A stretch of 15,161 nucleotides of DNA from an uncultured Hyphomonadaceae bacterium (GTDB lineage: Bacteria > Pseudomonadota > Alphaproteobacteria > Caulobacterales > Hyphomonadaceae): positions 1 through 15,161 of the forward strand of contig CALLCD010000199.1 of NCBI GenBank assembly GCA_938049795.1, read 5' to 3'. Both the position numbers and the translations under genes were made by a program. Under the pieces are notes generated by a model. It worked only from the letters and a program-made list of their open reading frames with translations. It ran no database searches and had not been told where the DNA came from. Below are positions 1 to 6,200 of the stretch, piece after piece (the first letter of the stretch is position 1; each line of letters starts with the position of its first letter).

Positions 1-949
1 GCAAATCGCGTGGGTTCTGGGTAACGAAGAAGACGCCGACGCCTTTGGAGCGGATCAGGCGGACGACCTGCTCGACTTTCTCAAGCAGGGCGCGCGGGGC
101 ATCATTGAATAGCAAATGGGCTTCGTCGAAGAAGAAGACGATTTTCGGCTTGTCCGGATCGCCCACTTCGGGAAGTTCTTCGAACAGTTCTGACAGGAGC
201 CAGAGCAGGAAAGTGGAGTAAAGGCGCGGCGAATTGATCAGATCGGTCGAGTCGAGGACATTGATATAGCCGCGGCCGTCGCGCGTGGTGCGCATGAAGT
301 CGGCAAGCTCAAGCGCCGGTTCGCCGAAGAATTGCTCTGCGCCTTCGCGTTCAAGCACGAGCAGATTGCGCTGGATCGCGCCGAGCGAGGCTTTGGCGAC
401 ATTGCCATATTCGAGGCTGATCTCCTGGGAGACTTCCTTGTCGCCCATATGGATCAGCAGTTTGCGCAAATCCTTGAGGTCGAGCAGGAGCATGTCATTG
501 TCGTCGGCATATTCGAAGGCAATGGTCAGGACGCCCTCTTGGGCATCGGTCAGGTCCATCAGGCGGGCGAGCAGGGTCGGCCCCATTTCCGAGACGGTGG
601 TGCGGACCGGATGGCCTTTTTTGCCGAACACGTCCCAGAAGACGGCGGGGCTTGCGGCATAGTCATAGTCTTCAAAGCCAATTTTTTCGGCGCGGCTGAT
701 CAGCTTGTCGTGGAGTTTGTGCTCATGGCTGCCAGAGAGCGTGACGCCGGAAAGGTCGCCTTTGACATCGGCGCAGAAGACGGGGACGCCAGCATTTGAG
801 AAGCCCTCGGCGAGGATTTGCAGGGTGACGGTTTTGCCTGTTCCGGTGGCGCCTGCGACCAATCCATGCCGGTTTGCGCGCTTGAGCAGCAAGACTTGCG
901 CTTCGTTCTGGGCTTCGCCGCCGCCGCCAATGAAAATCGAATCAGACAT
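1..949 (-). CDS. yjgR: YjgR/DUF853-family HerA-like ATPase, C-terminus cut off by window edge
   Basis: Translating the minus strand from the ATG at 949 gives 316 uninterrupted residues that run off the left edge. The protein begins MSDSIFIGGGG and carries a Walker A motif GATGTGKT at residues 33-40, followed by a segment (FCADVKGDLSGV) typical of the DUF853 (YjgR) branch of HerA/FtsK-like ATPases. A Walker B with acidic pair, KIVFFFDEAHLLF, lies near residues 267-279, and a sensor-like FFVTQNP sits at the edge. E. coli YjgR is about 500 residues, so roughly a third is missing. The family is a predicted cytoplasmic P-loop NTPase of unknown substrate; DNA or protein pumping is inferred from HerA relatives only. 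A GAGGG ribosome-binding element about 11 bases upstream supports the start. The inverted repeat at 977-999 lies just upstream. Confidence 0.9.
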   Translation of the reverse strand, partial: MSDSIFIGGGGEAQNEAQVLLLKRANRHGLVAGATGTGKTVTLQILAEGFSNAGVPVFCADVKGDLSGVTLSGSHEHKLHDKLISRAEKIGFEDYDYAASPAVFWDVFGKKGHPVRTTVSEMGPTLLARLMDLTDAQEGVLTIAFEYADDNDMLLLDLKDLRKLLIHMGDKEVSQEISLEYGNVAKASLGAIQRNLLVLEREGAEQFFGEPALELADFMRTTRDGRGYINVLDSTDLINSPRLYSTFLLWLLSELFEELPEVGDPDKPKIVFFFDEAHLLFNDAPRALLEKVEQVVRLIRSKGVGVFFVTQNPRDL

Positions 950-976
950 GTTTGTAAGTCCCTCAGGTGAATATGT

Positions 977-999
977 GCGCCAAGCTAACGGTTTGGCGC
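977..999. promoter_or_regulatory. Inverted repeat upstream of the YjgR-like gene
   Basis: GCGCCAA (977-983) and TTGGCGC (993-999) are perfect 7-bp arms around a 9-base spacer, centred about 40 bases upstream of the YjgR-like start codon. No T-run follows on either strand, so it is not an intrinsic terminator. It could be an operator in the promoter region or a solitary palindromic repeat. Confidence 0.3.
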
Positions 1000-1076
1000 T
1001 CTGGGGCAAGGGGGAGGGACAGGTGGGGGACGGATTTGGGTTTGGAGGGAGGTCTGGTAAGGGTCAGGGGGAGACG

Positions 1077-1409
1077 TTAGAGAGTTTCGTTGTTTGGGTC
1101 AGATCGAATATTTGCTTTGAGATCACGCGCTTGGCCCCATTTACTCATATAACTTTCAGCTGATTTAATATCGTGGAATATGGGCGCCCCAATTATCTCA
1201 AGATAATGTCGGGCAGCCTCATTGAATGCTTCGTCATCATTCATATCTACCATCCAGCATTCTGAGGCGGGGCAATAAAACATCAGAACCCCACTATCTA
1301 TAATGAAGTTCCTTAGAGGTGCGTAGGTGCACAATGCCTCCTCTATCTCTGCGACTGTGTACTTCTTATTTCTCAGTCGAAGGTTTGCGGCTCTCAGCGG
1401 ATCAATCAT
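1077..1409 (-). CDS. Orphan hypothetical protein, 110 residues, AT-rich
   Basis: I do not recognise this family. The ORF encodes 110 residues starting MIDPLRAANLRL, with mixed helical and hydrophobic segments (RNFIIDSGVLMFYC, HYLEIIGAPIF), two cysteines around a tryptophan-rich patch (CPASECWMVDM) and a hydrophilic C-terminus ending SDPNNETL. There is no signal peptide or membrane helix, so it is probably cytosolic. Its amino-acid makeup is balanced, unlike the Arg/Pro/His-rich shadow frames elsewhere in the window. That, and the lack of a competing frame, argue that it is real. Base composition is clearly richer in A/T than the flanking genes, which suggests recent acquisition. A weak GAAAG ribosome-binding element lies about 10 bases upstream. 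It stands alone between the YjgR-like gene, transcribed the same way, and a repeat cluster. Confidence 0.6.
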   Translation of the reverse strand: MIDPLRAANLRLRNKKYTVAEIEEALCTYAPLRNFIIDSGVLMFYCPASECWMVDMNDDEAFNEAARHYLEIIGAPIFHDIKSAESYMSKWGQARDLKANIRSDPNNETL

Positions 1410-1454
1410 CTTTGGCTTTCACTTATGTTGTTCTTGCACCTATCATATCCAGTT

Positions 1455-1513
1455 GCCTCAGAAAATATTACTAAGCTGAGGCCCCCTCTGACGCCGAAAG
1501 CAGACCTCAGCTT
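1455..1513. repeat. Three alternating CCTCAG/CTGAGG arms forming competing hairpins
   Basis: GCCTCAG (1455-1461) pairs perfectly with CTGAGGC (1476-1482) around an AT-rich 14-base loop. AAGCTGAGG (1473-1481) also pairs with CCTCAGCTT (1505-1513). The middle arm is shared, so only one hairpin can form at a time. The element lies upstream of the orphan minus-strand gene. It could be part of its 5' region or of the neighbouring repeat cluster. Confidence 0.4.
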
Positions 1514-1532
1514 TTGGTCAGGTCCGGAGGTC

Positions 1533-1616
1533 CGCTCATTCCCGCGAAGGCGGGAATCTCGTCCAGTGAATCCGGAAGCCTGTCGCACCAGATCCCCGCC
1601 TGCGCGGGGATGAGCG
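1533..1616. repeat. REP-like palindromic pair in inverted orientation
   Basis: Two hairpins face each other: ATTCCCGC-GAAG-GCGGGAAT (1538-1557) and ATCCCCGC-CTGC-GCGGGGAT (1592-1611). Their outer flanks are inverted copies (CGCTCAT at 1533-1539, ATGAGCG at 1610-1616), so the whole unit resembles a BIME of two REP sequences. Palindromes of the TTCCCGC/GCGGGAA type are widespread intergenic repeats in Proteobacteria. No IS200/REP-associated transposase is in the window. Confidence 0.7.
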
Positions 1617-1655
1617 GGTGTCCTTTGACGCAGAGTTGGCGTGAGGGGAAGAGTG

Positions 1656-1744
1656 GCCATGGACCCCAACTTTCGTTGGGGAGACGGGAAGAGTTTCGAG
1701 GTCCGGTTTGCGACGAAGGCCGTGTCGCCAAAGAAAGTTGGGGG
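1656..1744. repeat. Second palindromic repeat family (CCCCAAC...GTTGGGG)
   Basis: A hairpin CCCCAAC-TTTC-GTTGGGG occupies 1664-1681. A further copy of the right arm, GAAAGTTGGGG, sits at 1733-1743 and is an exact inverted match to CCCCAACTTTC at 1664-1674. The left arm can therefore fold locally or over about 80 bases. It resembles the GGACCCC...GGGG intergenic repeats of some alphaproteobacteria and is distinct in sequence from the pair at 1533-1616. Confidence 0.55.
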
Positions 1745-1845
1745 CTATGGCGGCGTGCTCGGTCTCCCGATGGCGGCTTGCGGAGTTGACGGGATGGGCG
1801 AGGCGGCTCAGTGTTTGGGGCTTACGACATTTGGGAGCGGCGGGT

Positions 1846-2979
1846 ATGGATACGGCGACGAAATCGGGCATCTGGATTATTGCGACGGGGGTGATTGTTG
1901 CGTTTCTTTATCTCGGGCGGGCGCTGTTTGCGCCGTTTGCGATGGCGGTGTTCCTGTTTCTTGTGATGGAGGGGTTTGCGACGGCGATTGATAATCGATC
2001 CCAATTGCTCAAGCGAGGGGCGTCGCGGATTATTTCTATCTTGCTGGTGTCGCTCGGGTTCGGGCTGTTTATTGCGCTGATGGCGCAGGGTGTGGCGCAA
2101 TTTGGCGGGCAGGCGGCGCTTTATGAGAGCAAGATCAACATATTGATTGGCGACCTTTACGGGCTCTTGCATCTGACCGATGCGCCGACGCTGTCGGATT
2201 TGCTGTTCGGGACGCCCGGGCGGCGGCTTTTGGCAACTTTGGGTAGTACGACGGGGGAGTTGAGCGAGAATCTGATTCTGATCCTGCTCTATGTCGCGTT
2301 TATGTTTGTGGCGCAGTCGACCTGGTCGCTCAAGCTTGACTATATTTTCCCCGAGCGCGAGCGGCGCGAGCAGGCGCGCAAAGTGGGGGATGCGGCGATC
2401 CGCGGGATTGAGAGCTATTTGTGGACGCAGACGGTGATTTCGGTGCTGACGACGCTGTTTACCTATGTGACGTTGATTGCGCTGGGCGTTGAAAATGCGC
2501 TGTTTCTGGCGGCGCTTATCTTTGTTTTGAACTATATTCCGACGATTGGCTCGATTGTGGCGGCGTTTATTCCGCTGCTGTTTGCGCTGGTGCAACCGGA
2601 ATTGCCGGCTTGGCTGCCCGCCGAGCCGCCGCAGGACACGTATATTTATGCGGCGATTGTGTTCGGGACGGTGGCGTTCTGGCAGTTCTTTTTCGGCAAT
2701 TTCGTCCAGCCGCGCATGATGGGCGATTCGCTTAATCTGTCGGCGCTGGTGGTTTTGATCGCTTTGGCGGTTTGGGGGGCGATTTGGGGCATTCCGGGCA
2801 TGTTCCTGTCGGCGCCGCTGACAGTGTTGATGATGATCCTGTTTGCGCAATCCCCGTCAACGCGGTGGCTGGCGATTGCTTTGTCGGCGGATGGGCGGCC
2901 TGATAAGTCGGCCGGGCAAGGGCCAAATTCGCAAATCGTAGTAAATACTACAGAACCGGCTGATCACAAGATCGTATGA
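1846..2979 (+). CDS. AI-2E family (PerM/YdiK-like) membrane transporter
   Basis: The 377-residue polytopic inner-membrane protein belongs to the AI-2E/PerM family (PF01594). Hydrophobic segments occur near the N-terminus (IWIIATGVIVAFLYL, FAMAVFLFLVMEGF) and after residue 45, followed by a soluble central region. A C-terminal bundle contains the family signature: NYIPTIGSIVAA, then FVQPRMMGDSLNLSALVV near residues 286-303 and GIPGMFLSAPLTVLMMIL. Family members are linked to autoinducer-2 or small-molecule export, but the substrate cannot be deduced here. I chose ATG 1846 because GGGAG lies eight bases upstream; the frame stays open 46 codons further upstream, but that part reads through repeats and has no membrane character. 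The hydrophilic tail after residue 345 is variable. The nearest clear terminator is that of the downstream candidate RNA. Confidence 0.9.
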   Translation: MDTATKSGIWIIATGVIVAFLYLGRALFAPFAMAVFLFLVMEGFATAIDNRSQLLKRGASRIISILLVSLGFGLFIALMAQGVAQFGGQAALYESKINILIGDLYGLLHLTDAPTLSDLLFGTPGRRLLATLGSTTGELSENLILILLYVAFMFVAQSTWSLKLDYIFPERERREQARKVGDAAIRGIESYLWTQTVISVLTTLFTYVTLIALGVENALFLAALIFVLNYIPTIGSIVAAFIPLLFALVQPELPAWLPAEPPQDTYIYAAIVFGTVAFWQFFFGNFVQPRMMGDSLNLSALVVLIALAVWGAIWGIPGMFLSAPLTVLMMILFAQSPSTRWLAIALSADGRPDKSAGQGPNSQIVVNTTEPADHKIV

Positions 2980-2990
2980 ACTGACGAAAT

Positions 2991-3018
2991 TTGATTGCAT
3001 AGTGGTGTGCAATACACA
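2991..3018 (+). promoter_or_regulatory. Putative promoter and operator of the candidate sRNA
   Basis: TTGATT (2991-2996) is followed 16 bases later by TACACA (3013-3018), a passable -35/-10 pair just after the AI-2E family stop codon. A perfect inverted repeat, ATTGCA (2994-2999) and TGCAAT (3008-3013) with an 8-base centre, overlaps the -35 and fills the spacer, where a repressor would act. The -10 match is weak, so this is tentative. Confidence 0.35.
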
Positions 3019-3024
3019 TATGGA

Positions 3025-3150
3025 GAGGCGAAAGGGCAGGTTTTTGGCCTGTCTTCGTAATCGGATGTGCTTGTGTCCCCAAACTTAAGCAAGCACAACC
3101 GATAGGGACCATCAGACATGTCCCCGTTTGATGGTCCCGTTTGCTTTTTT
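3025..3150 (+). ncRNA. Candidate small RNA with three stem-loops
   Basis: About 125 bases between the putative promoter and a T-run can fold into three consecutive hairpins. SL1 pairs 3033-3040 with 3048-3055, including two G-U pairs. SL2 pairs 3060-3073 with 3090-3103: 13 base pairs broken by one A-A mismatch. SL3, the terminator, pairs 3105-3117 with 3126-3138. The SL2 loop begins TGTCCCC (3074-3080) and the SL3 loop is ATGTCCCC (3118-3125), so the same C-rich heptamer is displayed twice, as in alphaproteobacterial sRNAs that use C-rich loops to bind ribosome-binding sites. No known RNA family was recognised. The alternative is an untranslated leader or attenuator of the downstream dehydrogenase gene. 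AAGCAAGC (3087-3094) can also pair with GTTTGCTT (3139-3146), giving a possible alternative fold. Confidence 0.55.
3105..3150 (+). terminator. Strong intrinsic terminator
   Basis: GGGACCATCA (3105-3114) pairs perfectly with TGATGGTCCC (3129-3138), and three further inner pairs are possible. GTTTGC and six T residues (3145-3150) follow. It ends the candidate sRNA and would also stop read-through from the AI-2E family gene before the glutamate dehydrogenase. Confidence 0.85.
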
Positions 3151-3248
3151 GCCAGCATATCTTGCGAGATTGATGTTCCAATCAGGGGCGGATTGTGTTT
3201 GAACCAGACTAATTTTTAGCGTGTGCGGTTCAGCAAGAATTTGCGCAG

Positions 3249-6200
3249 ATGCCGACACGGATGATGGGACGCAATGTCATGCAGATAGCGATGGGTAAAC
3301 AGGCCGTTCTGGACGATATGCGCGAGAGCTGCGGTCCGGACAATGGCGTCGGGCTGACAGAGGTGCAGCTCAAAGCGCTGGCCAAGAGCTTATGGGCGTT
3401 CGGGGCGGAGAGCGATCTTGAGGTGCGGCGGTTTCGTTTGGTGCCGAATGTTGCCGGATTGGGCGGCGAATTGCTGGAACTGGCGGGATTTGACTCGCCG
3501 TTTCTGGTTGAATCTGTGCTGGCCGAATGCCGCGCGCAGAACATTGCGGTCAATACGTTTTTTCATCCGATCATCGCACGCGACAAGGCCGAAGCGGAGG
3601 CGGGGGGGCGTGTGTCGCTGATGCAGTTCCATTTGCCGGCGCTGTCCAAGATAGCGCGTGCGCGGCTGGAAGTGGGGCTTCAGACGACGCTCGATGAGCT
3701 TGCGATTTCGGTTGCCGACCACAAGCTGATGCTTCAGCGGATGTTTGACGAGGTCAAGCGGCTGTCGGAGGAGACACATCTTGATGGCGATGTGCGGACC
3801 GAATCGCTGGCGTTTCTGGAGTGGCTCGCCAATGAGCATTTCGTTTTTCTCGGCGCGCGGACTTATGAATATGGCATAGAGCCGGACGGGCAGTTTGCGT
3901 GCGAGGAGCCGGAAATTGTCGAGGGTGCGAATCTGGGCTTGCTCAGGGACGAGGCGCGCAATGTGCTCTCGCGCAAGGATGAGCCGACCATGCTGACGGG
4001 GCTGAACGGGACGTTTCTGAACACGCCCGAGCCGCTGATTATTGCCAAATCGACCGTGGTTTCGCGCGTACACCGGCGGGTGCGGGCGGATTATATCGGG
4101 GTGAAGCATTATGACAAAAGCGGCCGTGTGGTTGGTGAAACACGGTTTTTGGGGCTGTTTACGGCGGAGGCCTATCTCGAGCCGGTGCGCAATGTGCCGC
4201 TGATCCGGAAGCGGGCTGAACAAGTGCTCGAGGCTTTTGGCGCGCAGGAGGGTGGGCATTCGGCCAAGGCTCTGGCGGGCATTCTCGAGAACTGGCCGCG
4301 CGACGAATTGCTGCAAACGGATGCGGAGACTTTGTTGCCGATGGTGACGGGGGTGATGCATTTGCTCGACCGGCCCCGCACGCGGCTGTTTGTGCGGCCT
4401 GATCCGTTTGGGCGGTTTCTCTCGGCGCTCGTTTATATGCCGCGCGATGCTTATGATTCGGATTTGCGGCGGCGGGTTGTCGGGCTGCTGGAGACGGCGT
4501 TTGGCGGGACCTTGTTGCGGTTTGAGCCGCGCTTTGATGTCAGCTCGCTTGTGCGGCTGCATATTCAGTTGGCGGTCAAACCCGGCGCGCCGCAGCCCGA
4601 TCTTGAGGCGGTGGAGCAGGGCGTGGTCGAGCTGGCGACGCGTTGGCAGGATGTGTTTTTGCAAACGCTGCAAGAGGGTGATTTGAGCGAGGACGCCCAG
4701 GATGGGGCGAGCCTGTTTGCGAGCGGGTTTGACGCCGCTTACCGCGATGCGTTTAGCCCGGGCGAGGGGCTGCTTGATGTGGCCGAGATTGCGGAACTGT
4801 CTGGCGACAGAACGGTGCGGATGCGGACCTATAAGCAGGCTGGGGACGCGGACGATTATGTGCGGGCGAAAGTGTATTCGCGCGGGACGCCGCTGGCTTT
4901 GTCCGAATCGGTGCCGGTGCTTGAGAATATGGGGCTGTTCGTGGTGTTCGAGGTGGCCTATCGGGTGTGTCCGAGCCAGAGGCCGCGCGATGATGCGCCG
5001 CATACGTATTGGGTGCACAGTTTCATGATGCGTTCGCAAAGCGGCGAGCCGGTGGATCTGGTGGCCAATGGGGCGGCGTTTGAAGATGCGTTTGCGGCGA
5101 TCTGGACAGGGCGGGCGGCCAATGACGGGTTTAACCGGCTGATTTTTACAGCCGGAACGGATTGGCGCGAGGCGGATTTGCTGCGTGGGCTGTCAGCTTA
5201 TCGGCGGCAAAGCGGGCTTGATCCGGCGCGGGAGAGCCAGATTCGGGCGTTTGTGAGCTATCCGAGGATTACGCAAAGTCTGGTGAGGCTGTTTCGCGGG
5301 CTCTTTGATCCGGAAAGCGGCGTAGAGCTTGAAGCGCGGCAGAGTGCGGCGGAGGCGGTGCTGGCGGACATTCACACCGCTTTGGGGCAGGTGCCATCGC
5401 TCGAGGATGATCGGGTTTTGCGGCGGACGGCGGCGCTGATCATGGCGATCCAGCGGACGAATTATTTCCAGGCCGATGTCGGGCATTTGGCGTTTAAGAT
5501 TGCAAGCCAGGCGCTTGAGGATTTGCCGAAGCCCGTGCCGTTTCGCGAGATTTTCGTGACGGGGCCGTGCATTGACGGGGTGCATTTGCGGTTTGGCGCA
5601 GTGGCGCGTGGCGGTTTGCGCTGGTCGGATCGGCCCGATGATTTCCGGACTGAGGTTCTGGGGTTGGTTAAAGCGCAGCAGGTCAAGAATGCGGTGATTG
5701 TGCCGGTCGGGTCGAAGGGCGGATTTTTTCCGAAGATGTTGCCGATTGGCGGTTCGCGCGAGGAGGTCAGAGAGGCTGGAATTGCGGCGTATAAGACATT
5801 TATTTCGGGGCTTCTGGAGCTGACCGATACGCTGGTTCAAGGCGAGGTGCGCCATCCGGAGCGGACGGTTGTGCGCGATGGGGCGGACCCGTATCTGGTT
5901 GTGGCGGCAGACAAGGGTACGGCGACGTTTTCGGATATAGCCAATGAAATCAGTGTCGGGCAGGGCTTCTGGCTTGGTGATGCGTTCGCGTCTGGCGGGT
6001 CGGCTGGATATGATCACAAGGCGATGGGGATTACCGCGCGAGGGGCGTGGGAAGCGGTAAAGCGGCATTTTCTTGAGGCGGGTAAGGACATTCAGTCAGA
6101 GCCGTTCACGGTGATCGGTGTTGGCGACATGTCGGGCGATGTGTTTGGCAATGGCATGCTTTTGTCCAAACAGATCCGGCTGTTGGCGGCGTTCAATCAT

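Larger units (their letters stand above)
1410..1845. other. Gene-free spacer built from palindromic repeats
   Basis: This stretch of about 435 bases separates the orphan gene from the AI-2E family gene. Short frames exist on both strands, but they translate the palindromic repeats described separately (for example FPRRRESR-like and DPNFRWGD-like peptides) and are not credible proteins. The final 100 bases, up to the GGGAG ribosome-binding site at 1833-1837, show no clear promoter. Confidence 0.6.

Noticed and set aside
1425..1789. Short overlapping frames in the 1410-1845 spacer on both strands
   Set aside because: They translate palindromic repeats into the peptide strings commonly misannotated in repeat-rich genomes and show no protein-like conservation pattern.
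1822..2850. Antisense frame of 342 codons opposite the AI-2E family gene
   Set aside because: The product is Arg/Gln/His-rich with no recognisable domain; the plus-strand frame has clear membrane segments and the family signature.
3020..3088. A 22-codon leader peptide (ATG at 3020, TAA at 3086-3088) just before the terminator
   Set aside because: No ribosome-binding site precedes it, it is not enriched in one regulatory amino acid, and the predicted transcript would start at or after its ATG. A structured RNA explains the region better.
3390..5039. Long antisense frame (549 codons) opposite the glutamate dehydrogenase, and similar frames at 5193-6068, 6360-7145, 7218-7778 and 7375-8202
   Set aside because: Their products are dominated by Arg, His, Pro or Ser as expected from reading a GC-rich gene backwards, and they lie inside a gene with unmistakable family motifs.
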